NCBI GenBank assembly: GCA_014281115.1
Contig: JACONQ010000010.1
Location: forward strand, 2,728,001 to 2,792,000
DNA length: 64,000 nt
From: Laburnicola sp. R22_1
Lineage: Eukaryota > Ascomycota > Dothideomycetes > Pleosporales > Didymosphaeriaceae
Direction of reading: 5' to 3'
Under the pieces are notes generated by a model. That model saw nothing but the letters and a program-made list of their open reading frames with translations, was not told the origin of the DNA and made no database searches. Of this stretch, positions 12,801-23,403 are shown piece by piece (positions within the stretch are counted from its first letter, which is position 1; each line of letters starts with the position of its first letter). The position numbers and the translations under genes are program-made.

Positions 12801-13529
12801 CAGGCCGTGTACGGATACGACCTGCCAACCACTGGCGTGGCTGAAGAACTCCAATTGAGGGGTAACGCACCTCAGGCTATCGCTGACGTGACTAGAATGG
12901 CCCAGATAAGGGCTGTCATGCGAGAAACCATAACAAAAGCCCAGGCTTACCAGGCGAAGGCATACAACTCCAAGCACAAACCGGTAGAGTTTGCTGTAGG
13001 AGACATAGTCTACCTTAATGCACGGAACCTGGCCTCGTCAAGGCCAAAAAAGAAGCTGGACTACAAGTACTGGGGTCCCTACAAAGTTCTACGCCGAGTA
13101 GGGGATCAGGCGTACGAACTAAGCCTGCCCAAGGACTTCCAGATCCACCCAGTGTTCCACGTGTGCCTACTAGAGCGATCGGCCCCAGAGGGACTCATGC
13201 AGCGGGAGCAAAGTCCCCCCAAGGTCGTGGTACCACAAACAGGTCCAGACATATACCCAGTTGAACGGATCAAGGGTAGGACAAGAGAGAACGGCAGGTG
13301 GCTGTACGAAGTGAAGTGGAAAGGGTACGGTGACGAAGAAAACCAATGGTTGCCAGCAGAAGACATTTCCAAGACGGCGATGAAGGCTTTCTCCAAGCGC
13401 ACAGGCTTCATGGAGGACGCAAACCCGTCAGAGGTAAAGACAGGCCCTAAACGAGGCCCACAGGCTATGCAGAGGCCGGGGTCGCCCTCCAAAACAAGGA
13501 GGGGTAGAGATAACCCTAGAAAGGCCTAG
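9726..13529 (+). pseudogene. Chromovirus pol polyprotein, broken by a few stops
   Basis: A single frame of about 1268 codons, one base behind gag, holds the whole pol in Gypsy order. The protease has LVDCGAKANF (consensus D-S/T-G-A; serine is cysteine here) near residue 57. Reverse transcriptase follows with [25 protein letters not shown] and the catalytic YLDD at 10890-10901. RNase H has ETDASGYAISGIL and HDGELLAIVEAF. Integrase has an HHCC zinc site (RCHDD...GHFGF...CKACARVK, about 12150-12290) and the D,D,E core (DMITD, IVTDRG, NQTLEQYL). The chromodomain lies at 13254-13395 (YPVERIKG...YEVKWKGYGDEENQWLP). Premature stops such as LI*ELLDRL, NE*KTAF and SGY*STF read as CAA/CAG or TGG codons hit by G:C to A:T change. 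Otherwise it is well preserved. Confidence 0.93.
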
Positions 13530-13934
13530 ATTGGCCTAGACTAGCCCTAGCAAGTAGACAGGCAAGCAATAGTACGCAATCGCGGACTCTGAGAAGTAAT
13601 AGTGTTATGAAACAGGCAAAAATACCATCACAAACATGCAATATAAAGGATTATGAGAGCAAAGCACAGAAAAGCTTCTCTACCAAGAACCTAAACTAAT
13701 CGGCGTCCAAGATCCATGAACCAGGGAGCCGAGCACGAACAAGCCCAATTAAGGCCAAACTAGGCCGAAGCTACGTCTCTAGACCTATAAACAAGGCCAA
13801 ACAAGGCCCTTAGCCCCTCCTAAAAGCCAAAGGGAGGCAGCAAACGCTAAAAGGGGGGTATCTCAGACTAGGAAAACGCCAGAAAGGGCCAAACAGGCCT
13901 AGAAAGCCCAAGGATCCTAATCCCAGGTGCGCAC

Positions 13935-14939
13935 CTACTGCCACAACAACTCGAAATCCCTCTTCGCACGCTCCGAAGCCTTGGAACCCGGCCGCACCCT
14001 CTCAACTAGGAAGTCCAACGCGTCCTCAAGCGCACTCAAGCGAGCCTGACATTAGTTAGCCTAGATTACCCTAGATAGGGCTTAGGAAGTTTAGATTACC
14101 TTAACAGCAGAGAGATCAGCATTGCCCACCACCTTACCTCCACCTCTAGCCCGCTTACGCGGGGTACCCGCGAGACCGCCCACGTCATCATCCGCCAAAC
14201 GCTTCCAATTCTTCTTGGCCTCAGCCTTCTCCTTCTCAGTGAGCCCAAGGGGAAGGAAGCCGTCAGTGGGAAAGTTAGCCCAGCCGGAGTGCAGCGGAGT
14301 GTCCTCGTTGCCAGCGTACTTGCCCTTAGTACGGCTACCCCAAAATTAGCCTTAGGAGGCCTTAATAGGCCTAGATAGGAGAAACTTACATTTAGATATC
14401 CTCAAAGACCTTCCGCAACTGGATAGAAGCCTCCTTAAGGGGAGGCAAGATAGGCCAGGGGGCCTCAGAACCCTCAGGGACCTCAGGAATCTCCTTCAAC
14501 ACCCTCACATCCAATTCGGCCTCAGTAAGATAAAGGCTGCTAGGATCCAGGAGGATGAGCTTCATAGCGGCCTGGAGCTTGGAGACAAGACGCTAGGGAA
14601 CCTAAACACATTAGGGGGCCCTTGAGAACCCTAGAGAGGCCTAGATATGCCTAGGTTGGCCCTACTCACCTAGAAACAATCCCAACCGGCGTTAGCGCAC
14701 TTAACGCACTTAAGTATAAGATCGTCCTGGCCAGGGTCAATAACGCCATCCAAGATGTAGGTCTTGCGGTCCTATAGAGCTCTGTGGTCCTCTTAGAAGA
14801 ACCAGCAAGGATGAACTTCCTCAACTTCGTCATCATAGAGCTCGTCCACCAGACTCTAGAGGCAGGTTATATAGGGGTTCGTTGTAATAAGTGCATTGTC
14901 CTAGGCCATTTTCTTCAACCTCTGCAAAGTACCGGACAT
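13935..14939 (-). pseudogene. Antisense four-exon gene between pol and 3' LTR, unknown family
   Basis: On the strand opposite gag-pol, four exons (14939-14670, 14601-14390, 14334-14100, 14045-13935) join in phase into 276 codons including the stop. Introns of 68, 55 and 54 nt begin GTGAGT, GTAAGT and GTAATC, end AG, and have CTAAT/CTAAC-like branch sites. The seven internal stops (codons 13, 28, 49, 56, 90, 93, 160) are all TAG or TAA, derivable from CAG or CAA. Visible features are a CX2CX6C cluster at residues 78-88 (CVKCANAGWDC, like half of a fungal Zn2Cys6 motif), an acidic/proline-rich stretch, a basic PRKRARGGGK segment near 219-228 suggesting nuclear import, and a charged helical C-terminus. 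A TATA-like TTTATAA (15297-15291), CT-rich tract and GTAAGT donor (15219) upstream suggest its own promoter and a 5' untranslated intron. I do not recognise the family; it may be a captured host gene or an accessory regulator. Confidence 0.7.
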
Positions 14940-15284
14940 CTTGATAAGGGTGAGATAGGGCTAGATAGGCCTAGATCGGGCTTGACTGGGGCCGAGGCTG
15001 TTCCAAGGAGGTTAAATAGGTCAAAAAAAAAGGATTGGGCGACGTCGAAGCGGACTGTCAAGCGTCGTTAGCTCTAGACAAGCCTAGATAGGTATAGGGG
15101 GACCCCCCACAGGCCCGAGAAAACCCCAGATTAGGGGTGTTTTGGCCTAGAAGGGGCCTAGATCACCCTAGATTACCCTTGTCGGAGCCTGCTAGGAGCG
15201 CCTATCCCAGGGGGTACTTACGCTAGAATAAGTGGCGACGTGGGGAGAGTGGGGAGAAGAGGTGATAGAGCGGCAGGGCTGGGG

Positions 15285-15300
15285 GTAAACTTATAAAGGT
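15285..15300 (-). promoter_or_regulatory. TATA-like element and CT-rich tract upstream of the antisense gene
   Basis: Read on the minus strand: ACCTTTATAAGTTTACCC, followed within 60 bases by pyrimidine-rich runs (CCTCTTCTCCCC) typical of fungal transcription starts, then GCGTAAGTACC, a good splice donor. This is inference from sequence only. The sense reading (CTTATAAAGG) could equally be fortuitous. Confidence 0.4.
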
Positions 15301-15401
15301 ACGCTAGTCCAAAATAGGCTAGATAAGCGAGCTTAGCTAGCCTATTTAGGAAAATTTCTCTGGCGACCTCGGGGTCGAGGTCCTTTAAAGAAAGGGAGCT
15401 T

Positions 15402-15581
15402 TGTCACAACGCGTCCCCTGTGGCAGCGTAACCCCCTAGTTGCCCTAGACTGGCCTAGATTAGCCTTGGCTAGGGCAGAGTTTTCTTCTTAGGCCTTGTA
15501 GCCTTTAGACCTACTTTCCTTTTTTAAGAGATCGCCTTAATAGTGAATTGATAGATTAAGCATTGTACCCACGATCTTACA
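15402..15581 (+). repeat. 3' LTR of the chromovirus
   Basis: 180 bp, three transitions from the 5' copy, directly preceded by a polypurine tract and followed by the GAGGC target duplication. Confidence 0.95.
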
Positions 15582-15970
15582 GAGGCTATCCTTTTGTATA
15601 GAGGCCTAAGCGATAATATAGCAATATTTATATAATAATAATAGCTCCTTACTATTACGTTATTAGCAAGGCTAAAGGATAGACTAAGATATAGTAGTAA
15701 ACAACTATTAGAGAAGGAGAGGGTATTCCTTATATGTTACCAGAGCGCGCGCGCGCAGCTATAGTAGGAGAAGCTTCTAGTAGTAGTTAAGATCTTATAG
15801 GCGCATAAGGATAATAAGAAGTAAGAGTAGTAGCGCGATAAGGGTAAGAGTAAGTAGCAGCAGAGAAGTATAGAGGAGATAGGCGGCGGCAAGGTCCTAG
15901 GAGGTAGTATACAGCTCGCTAGTTGCAAGAGGAGATTTACTATAGGAGAGTAATAAAATAGTTAGGTTAG
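15582..15970. other. Older insertion, right segment
   Basis: Begins with the second copy of the GAGGC target duplication of the chromovirus and continues the sequence interrupted at 8125. It includes a GCGCGCGCGCGC run near 15747 and an arginine/glutamine-rich plus-strand reading (RRQGPRRQYTARQLQEE region). It ends where copy B of the 340-bp element resumes. An open minus-strand stretch here is most likely a shadow. Confidence 0.4.
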
Positions 15971-16104
15971 TTACTATTATAATTGTTATTATTATTATTA
16001 TAGTAAAAAATATTATTAAAGAAATTATTAATTACGTAACATAGTAGTCGATTAAATAGCCGGCCCAAGATCACGTAACATCACGAATTAACCCCATAGG
16101 AGAA
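15971..16104. mobile_element. 340-bp element, copy B, right part
   Basis: Aligns with the last 134 bases of copy A and ends GGAGAA like it. RIP-type changes are frequent; for example the CCCGGGATCACGTG block of copy A has become CCCAAGATCACGTA. Together with the left part it makes a full-length copy, split by about 8.3 kb of later insertions. Confidence 0.75.
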
Positions 16105-17039
16105 ATACGCACTTATTATATCTATTCTTCTTAGTAAGTATTTAAGATATCTTACCCTTATTATCTCTAGGCAGTAAATATACCCTTAGTCTCCCACTAG
16201 TATTAAGACTAAGTAGGTACTTTACGCCTTTAAGGAACTTATTCTATGCTACCTTAGTTAGTAATAAGTATCCTAGCCTATAAGCTTAGTCTACAATTAT
16301 GACTTTTTCTAGAATATATTGGGCGTTAAGACGTTTATATCATACTACGCACTAAAAAAGTATATAGAAGTCTAAATCTAATAAATACGCAATATTAACA
16401 TTATCTATAATTGCCTAGATAACTTAAAGATAAAAATAATATAAAGCTACTATAAAAGTAGCTATTATATCTTCTTTTACAAAATTAGCTTTAGAATAGA
16501 CAAATTTTATTTAGGCCTATTAGAAGTTATAGTAAAAAAGTAAAACTTAATAATATTAGCGCGTCTATAACTTACTACCTATATAATAAAGGTACAATTA
16601 CTATTATCTTAGCGTAATAATATAGAGAAAATAATGCCTAATCTTTTATAGTATAAGAGCAACTTATAAAAGTTATTAAGGCGGCCTCTACTAGTAATAA
16701 TATAAAGTAGTAATAATCTAGAGTTAGTACTAGTATTAGAGACTAACCGTTTTACTATTAATATATTAATCATATCTTTATTATTTTAAAAGCAAGCTAT
16801 ATAGAGAGTTATACAGTCTAAATAATTCTCTAGATCTTTCTTAATATCCTAATAGTAATTTGGCAGTCTACTATTATAATTAAGGAGCACAAGTAAAGTT
16901 CTTTAAGTTTAGCTTCTAGCCATATTAGTAAGCTAGCCACCTTTCCTTAGCGTAACTAACACTTTAGTAACTCTAATATATCTCTACAATATAACGCAAT
17001 ATTAGTTAACTAAAAAGGTAGAATTAATCTTACTTTTAA
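16105..17039. other. Decayed AT-rich DNA
   Basis: Begins with the right target duplication of copy B of the 340-bp element. Plus-strand translation with RIP-type stops read through gives transposase-like peptides, but no catalytic motif could be fixed. No intact gene. Confidence 0.4.
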
Positions 17040-18260
17040 GGCCTATACTTTTAGCTAAATTTAAAGCCTATAATACGTAGCTATTGCCTTTAATATTAAA
17101 TACTAGCGCCTCTCTAATTAGCTTTATAGAATTACTCTACGAGCCTAAACTTAACTAGGGATTTAGAAACTTACTATAACTAAAAAGTAGACAATTATCT
17201 AATATATTCTTAACCTTAATTTGTAAGAATCCGCGCCCTAGCTATATAAGATAAAAGATATAGCTAATAAACTACTAAGTATATATAGTGGCTAGTCTAT
17301 TAGTAAGTGCTAGGCTAAGCGCTTTATAACGCGCTTAGCTAAGCTTAAAATAGCCTTTAATTAAGCTAAAGACTACTAGAGAATACTCTAGAAAGATCTA
17401 GAGATAATTAGCACGTAGTTTAAGCTAGTCGAGAATACTAAAGCTAGGTATAGCGTTTATAATAATAATATGCATAACTTTAACAAGACTAGCTTCTAGA
17501 TAGGCGTTATTAGCTTAATAAAGGTTATTATAGGCGTAGAGAGATATGCTTAATCTAAGCTTATTTAGCTAGGTAATTATAAGTAGGTTACTATTATCTA
17601 AAACATCTACGCCACTAGGTATATAATCCTATTTTTATTATTTATAAAGAATGCGTCTATATTTCTATATAGTATAAAGAAGTAGGTATACTATATAATT
17701 AGAAGCTCTTAGTCTCTAAAAATAGCTAGACTAATAATATACTTAGTCTAGAGTAGTTAAAGCATTTTAACGCGTATATAAAGGCGCGCTAGATAAAGAA
17801 GTATAGGCTGCTTATTTTAAATAGCTATAAGAGCCACCTTAACTAGAATTTTAAGAACTACTATTTTAAATATAAGATTCTTACCCTTTATATACTACCT
17901 TACTTATTGCACATCCTTTAGTCACTTAATATAGTCTACTTCTTACTATTAAAGTATAAGTACTCTTAGTGTGTTAGAGACTTAGTATGTAGATGCGTCT
18001 TTTATATTAATAAAAAGACTTCCTTCTAGCCTTTAATAACGCGTTTTTTAATATGTTTATAAAGGAGAACTATTATAAGCCCTTGTCTTTATTAATACAT
18101 ATATAGTGTTAAATTATCTTAAAGTATAACTATATATCCCACTAGCACCTCTACTATAGAAGACGCTATAATAATTAAAATCACTAAGTAATATATATAA
18201 GTTTAGATTCTAGTTAAAGCTAGTAAGTAACTCCTTTACTTAATTATCTATTATTCTTTT
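17040..18260 (+). pseudogene. Fot1/pogo transposase, heavily RIP-degraded
   Basis: Reading through many TAA/TAG codons, the plus strand gives the order of a Fot1-type DDE transposase: an HTH-like start, a CENP-B-type region (FNQAKDYQRILQKDLEIIS), HNFNKTSFQIGVIS at the first catalytic position (D to N), then YRLLILNSYKSH at the second (D to N) and LPYLLHILQSLNIVYFLLLK, corresponding to MPPHSSHLLQPLDVGCFSPLK of the family with P to L and D to N changes. It ends in the VFHINKEGF-like region. All substitutions fit C to T or G to A. No terminal repeats could be placed. It differs clearly from the better preserved Fot1 element 1 kb downstream. Confidence 0.72.
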
Positions 18261-18958
18261 TTTATTTGTTTTTATTAGACTATTCTTACTAAGAGAAATA
18301 TTAGCTAGCCATAGTAATTATATATTATATACGCTTAGTTATTAATTACGTAATATTAGTTTAGTATACTATACCTATATATATATTAATAACTACTCTA
18401 TACTTATATACTATACGTATATATATTATGTCAACTTACGTATAGGTAGTAACACTTATTACTACTATAGCTCTCTATAAGTTTATACTATAGGTTTATA
18501 TATCTAGTAATATTGCCTTACTTATTACATCCTCTAGCTCCCTTTACTATATTAGAATCGCTCTAGAAGTTAACGCGTCTTACCCTTACTAGAGCACCCT
18601 AGCTACAAAGTGTATACGTTAATAAAGCGACAATACTATAATATACTAAGACGCTAAGAGGCATAGTTAAAAAGATAGATATATAGCACCTAAGAGGCCT
18701 ACTAAATCTACGCTAAATGTAAATAGATTTCTAAATTATCTAGCTTAAAGAGACTAGCCTATAGCTACTATATATAGTGTATATAGTAAAGCTCTAGAAT
18801 CTTTGTCTACTAAAGAAACACCTTTAAAATAACTATAACTATAATCTTACTACACATTACTATGCGTAGTTAACTACTATTAAAGAGAATAATAATAAGA
18901 GGTACACGTACTAGTACTTCTACCTTAATACTACTTATAATACTATATAAATATACTA
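18261..18958. other. AT-rich DNA, nothing recognised
   Basis: Low-complexity AT-rich sequence with short palindromic ATATATA tracts and no coding signal. It leads into the trinucleotide array. Confidence 0.5.
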
Positions 18959-19214
<256 letters not shown>

Positions 19215-19243
19215 GTAAACTAAGTCCTTTAAAAGAATAAATA

Positions 19244-19296
19244 ACCTAGATTATAAGCGAGTTACCCTTATAAGTAAGTCGCCCACCTTATTAACT
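19244..19296 (+). repeat. Left TIR of the Fot1 element
   Basis: Matches the reverse complement of the right end over 53 bp. The few mismatches are transitions. Confidence 0.92.
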
Positions 19297-19324
19297 TTCT
19301 ACAATACGTCACCTACAAACTATA

Positions 19325-20974
19325 ATGGCTTAACTAACTTCTACTTAATTGCCCTGCAATAAAGCAGATATCTACCTTGCTATCCTAGCTATTAATTAGA
19401 ACCAAATTTAGACTGTACGAGAGGCTGTACGGGCTTATAATGTCCCCTAATCAACGCTGCGCGACCGACGCGCCGGAAAGCCTGCGCGACGCAATTGCTA
19501 GCCCAACTCAAGAAAGCTTACTAAGCTAGAAGAGGAGGTAATTATCGAGTATATACTTAATCTAGATTCGCGAGAGTTTGCGCCTACTCTAGAAGCTGTG
19601 CGAAATATAGCGGATAAGTTGCTCGCTAAGCGCGGCAGTGGCTAGGTTAGTTAATAGTAGCCTAGAAACTTTGTTAAGTAAATAGACAGCCTTACTACGC
19701 GGTTTAATCGACCGTACAACCACTAGAGAGCGCTCTGCAAGGATCCAAAAGCTATACAACGCTAGTTTAACCTTGTAGCGCGTATAAAGGCCACCTACAG
19801 TATTCATAACAAGGACACCTTTAACTTTAATAAAACTAGCTTTCTAATAGGCAAGATATCCTCCTAGCTAGTTATTACAAAATTAGAGAAACATAGCCAG
19901 CTAAAAGTAATCTAGCTAGGTAATCACGAATAGGTTATAGTAATCTATAGAATTAACGCTGCTAGGTAGACAATTCCGCTCTTTATTATTTTCGCTAGCT
20001 AGTATTACCTCTCTGCCTAGTATAAGGGCGAGGATATACTAGGCAACTAGACTATTAGACTTAGCAATAATAGTTAGACTACTAACAAGCTTAGTATTGC
20101 CTAGCTACAGCACTTTATTAAGTATATAGCAGCGCGTAGGGTAGGCGCGCGCTAGCTACTTATACTTAACAGCTATAAGAGCCACAAGTTGCTTAAATTC
20201 TAAGAAATCTGCAAGGATAATAATATCTATACTCTCTATATGCCGCCACATTCGTCGCACCTCCTGCAGCCGCTAGACGTTGGCTGTTTCTCGCTATTAA
20301 AGCGGGCGTATAGGTGCCAAGTGTTGAGCCTAATACGCGACCATATTAACTATATTACTAAGCTTAAGTTCCTACCTACCTTCTGCGCCGCCTACAACTA
20401 GTTAATTACAAAGGAGAATATCTACGCAAGCTTTTAGGGCGCCAGACTAGCCCCACACAATCTAGAGGTAGTGATCTTAAAGCTTAATATTAAGCTAAGG
20501 ACGCCGTTGCTAGCAACCCTACTAGAGGCTATATAGGAGACTAAAACACCCAGCAATATGCGCGAACTAGAGGCTTAATTAACGTTAATTCGCGAGCGGA
20601 TTCGCGCGCATAAGAGCTTGTCACCTGCTTTTATTATTAAGAGGCTTAATTAGCTAGAAAGAGGCTCTTCTAAAGCAATGCATTAAATGGCGCTTATGCG
20701 CGAGCGAATCTTAAGCCTTAAGAGAGCAAATAAGGCCGCCACAACGCGCAAGAATTGCAAAAAGAAGCAGATTTAGAAGTAAGACACCCTATTAAAGGCA
20801 GAGGGAGAGGATACTTTTACTTAAAGGGCTGTTAAGCAGCAACTTAAGGGAGAAACGCGTCAAGGCAAGGCGCGATCAGGTACGAGCCGGCAGGCCTTAG
20901 CGCGCTGCGGTCGCTGCAAAGAGACTGGCCATAACTCACAAACGTGTGAAAAGCGTACTATAGATACTACTTAA
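19325..20974 (+). pseudogene. Fot1/pogo transposase, one frame with RIP-type stops
   Basis: From an ATG at 19325 to a TAA at 20972 the frame never shifts: 549 codons, the family norm. A psq-type HTH comes first (IQTVREAVRAYNVPQSTLRD), then a CENP-B-like domain (LDSREFAPTLEAVRNIADKL, NHQRALCKDPKAIQ). The DDE domain shows FNFNKTSFLIG at the first acid (N for D), RQLLILNSYKSH at the second (N for D) and MPPHSSHLLQPLDVGCFSLL, well preserved. The C-terminus is basic and ends in an intact CX2CX4HX4C zinc knuckle (CGRCKETGHNSQTC). Internal stops are TAA/TAG in glutamine or tryptophan positions. Inactive because of the stops and the lost acids. The track's reverse ORF across this gene is a shadow. 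Confidence 0.9.
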
Positions 20975-21043
20975 ACTAGGACAGCTCTTATACTAATATT
21001 ATTTTATTGCGTTATAGATGTACAGGCTATAAAAGGCTAAGAG

Positions 21044-21096
21044 AGTTAATAAGGTGGGCGACTCGCTTGTAAGGGCGACTCGCTTATAATCTAGGT
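21044..21096 (-). repeat. Right TIR of the Fot1 element
   Basis: Contains two GGGCGACTCGCTT copies separated by GTAA, ends CTAGGT and is followed by the TA duplication. Confidence 0.92.
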
Positions 21097-21098
21097 TA

Positions 21099-22780
21099 AT
21101 AAAAAAACAAAAGAAGCATATATACAACAATATAATACAAAGTAATCTAAAGGTAATTACTAGAATCTATACAAAAATATAAATAATAAACTATTACATT
21201 ACTATATAATATTAATAGTCGAAATTTTTATTAAAGAATTACCTATTATAGCTTAGATTAGCTTCTCTTAGCTTATAAAAGATAGTAAACTTATACTATA
21301 TTAAAATACTCTTTTAACTACTTATATCTATAAGCTTAAGAAGTAATTAGTAGTAATAACTAAGTAGAAATTATATAAAAGAAAGCAAATCTAGTAGAAT
21401 AGAACTATAGAGTATAGAACTATAGTAGCATAAGTAGCTACTAAGGTGTTGTAGGCGCCTTAGTAATTAAAAAAGGCTTATAGTAGTAGTAATTAAAAAA
21501 GAGCCTAACTAGCTCTATAGCGCTTATTAGAAAAAGTTTTAAGTAAGTATAAGCACCTAGAGTACCTAAGTAACTCTAAGCACGCCTACACACGCCTACG
21601 TACTAAATACTCTTAAAGCGCACTAGTAATACTACTTTTTTCTTAGTGTATATATATATAAGGTTGTGTAAGAATACGCACCTATACTACTAGTATATCT
21701 AGGGCATCTAGAGTATCTAGAATATATAGGATACCTATACTATTAAAATAATACTAATTAATTAGCAAATAAAGCTCTTTAATTAGCTAGAATTTAAAAA
21801 AGCTTAGTAAGCTACTTACTACGAAGCTTACTAAGCTTTTAAAAAAGATTTTTAAAGTATAAAGTTAAAGTCTCTTACTAGATAGTAATTACTAGTTAAT
21901 ATAATAGTACTAATTACTAGCGTATTATATAGAACTTCTATCTAACTCTAAATTTTAGGATTTGTAGGTTTAAAAATAGAAAAAATATAGTTTTATAATT
22001 ATTTAAAAGAATTAGATTAGGCGAAAATTAGCTATTTTAAAAAGTTTAAACTTTAAAAACTTTTTAACTACTTTATTATTATTATAACTTTTTTAAAAGT
22101 TTATATAATAAATTATTAGTACTATAGTTTTATATACTAATATTACGTAATATATATAATAACTAGTAAAATAAAGAGTTATTTATTAATTACTAACTAA
22201 TTACGTAATAAAAATAATATTTTTAAATTAAATAATTAAAGACTAGCAATTTCTCTATAAATATATTAAAAAATTACAAAAATATAGCTTTACTAGTAAA
22301 CAAGTTATAAAGCTTTAAAAAAATTACTTATTTAGGCTATTTGTGCACATTTGCGTAAGTCTACGCATATTTATATATCTTTAAGCATTTTTATGCTAGT
22401 AAATTGCTTGTGTAAAAATGCGTATAAATATATAAGTCTACGCACGTCTACGCACAATTTGCATAGTTAAGTAGAAAAACTTTTCTAATACTATAGAAAC
22501 TATAGAGGGACTGCATATAACACGCGAACGTGTAAAAAGATATAGAGATATTTTCTAAATTAGATATACGTATAATATATATAGACTTCTTATTTAATAG
22601 CAATAAAATTAAAGAGTTATAACATAAGTTAGTTATACTAAGAAAAAGTAGCTGGCTTACTAATGTAGCCAGCTTACTAATAGAATACGTTGTATAATAC
22701 TCAAACTAGATACTATTATAGCTGCGAAATACTAGTCTAATAAACCTTACTATATTTTTCCTTGAAGCTATTAATCCTCT
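21099..22780. other. AT-rich decayed DNA
   Basis: No ORF or motif recognised. There are short repeated phrases such as ACGCCTACACACGCCTACG (around 21590) and an imperfect inverted arrangement of TCTACGCATATTTATATAT around 22355-22450. Composition becomes less AT-biased after about 22780. Confidence 0.5.
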
Positions 22781-22889
22781 GCACAGCTACAGCAACTTTT
22801 CCGCTCCTTAGAGAGTTATCTTGCTATTGCGCGGACTATCCCGGTTTCTACGCACCACCTCTATCCACCCTAGCTCGCGTAGTATCTAG

Positions 22890-23170
22890 TTACTTACGCC
22901 TTTATGCTCTGCGTGCGTCGAACCACCATTAGAGAGCGTTTTGGTTAACCGCTAGGCTTAACCCTAATTTCTAGTTATATTCTCTTTTTGTAAGTGATCT
23001 CAGAGCTGTAGGTAAGATTATTAAATTAAAAAAGAGTCGCTACTCGACCTCCTTGTAACTATCTGCCAAGCCACGGAGCTGTACGAGCTCCGTGAGACCT
23101 GCTCGGGCATTAGGTAACTCTCCGGACGGTTAAACCATATGACTACGTACGCAAGAACCATTATATCTTT
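22890..23170 (-). other. Possible tRNA-derived repeat (A- and B-box-like sequences)
   Basis: On the minus strand AAGCCTAGCGG (22959-22949) matches the tRNA A-box consensus TRGCNNAGYGG at 10 of 11 positions, and GGTTCGACGC (22924-22915) resembles the B box. They are only about 24 bases apart, too close for a normal tRNA, and no cloverleaf closes. A second minus-strand stretch (TAGTCATATGG near 23147-23137) has a weaker A-box-like sequence and runs into a T6 run near 23035. It could be a SINE or tRNA relic; weak evidence. Confidence 0.3.
23072..23094. repeat. Perfect 9-bp hairpin
   Basis: CACGGAGCT-GTACG-AGCTCCGTG: a perfect 9-bp stem with a 5-base loop, GC-rich in otherwise mixed sequence. 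It lies inside the possible tRNA-derived region; role unknown. Confidence 0.7.
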
Positions 23171-23403
23171 ACCTACCTTGCAAATAATTCTATAAACCTT
23201 ATAAATACCCAACACATCTTATTACTTTGTATCCATCCCCACCAGACTAGCGCCGCCATCAATCCTAATACTTGGTTAAACTAAAGCACTTCCTCTGCCT
23301 GCCTAATGCCCTCATTCTGCATCTGTATCTGTACCTAGTTGTTAAACAGACTCTCTGCCGCAACCTAAATTAATATTACTAACGCAGCTAACACCCCCTT
23401 AAA

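Larger units (their letters stand above)
8126..15581 (+). mobile_element. Ty3/Gypsy chromovirus, complete with LTRs and target duplication
   Basis: A 7456-bp element bounded by 180-bp LTRs that begin TGTCACAACG and end CTTACA, flanked on both sides by the 5-bp duplication GAGGC (8121-8125, 15582-15586). Inside are gag, then pol (protease, reverse transcriptase, RNase H, integrase, chromodomain), then about 1.9 kb that carries an unusual antisense gene. A purine-rich tract (AAAGAAAGGGAGCTT) directly precedes the 3' LTR. No standard TGG-type primer site follows the 5' LTR. Coding regions carry RIP-type stops although the LTRs differ at only three positions. The C-terminal chromodomain places it among chromoviruses (MAGGY/Tf1-like group). 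Confidence 0.95.
19244..21096 (+). mobile_element. Complete Fot1/pogo element with 53-bp TIRs and TA duplication
   Basis: 53-bp terminal inverted repeats (left 19244-19296, starting ACCTAGATTATAAGCGAG; right 21044-21096) are flanked on both sides by TA (19242-19243, 21097-21098), the target duplication of this superfamily. The right repeat keeps GTCGCCCTTACAAGCGAGTC where the left has RIP-type changes. At 1853 bp, with a transposase filling most of it, the size is typical of Fot1. Each TIR contains an internal direct repeat of AAGCGAGTCGCCC, probably a transposase binding site. Confidence 0.93.

Noticed and set aside
14122..14349. 75-codon plus-strand frame
   Set aside because: Complement of exon 3 of the antisense gene.
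14784..15071. 95-codon plus-strand frame between pol and 3' LTR
   Set aside because: Overlaps exon 1 of the antisense gene and its upstream region; composition and lack of motif mark it as a shadow.
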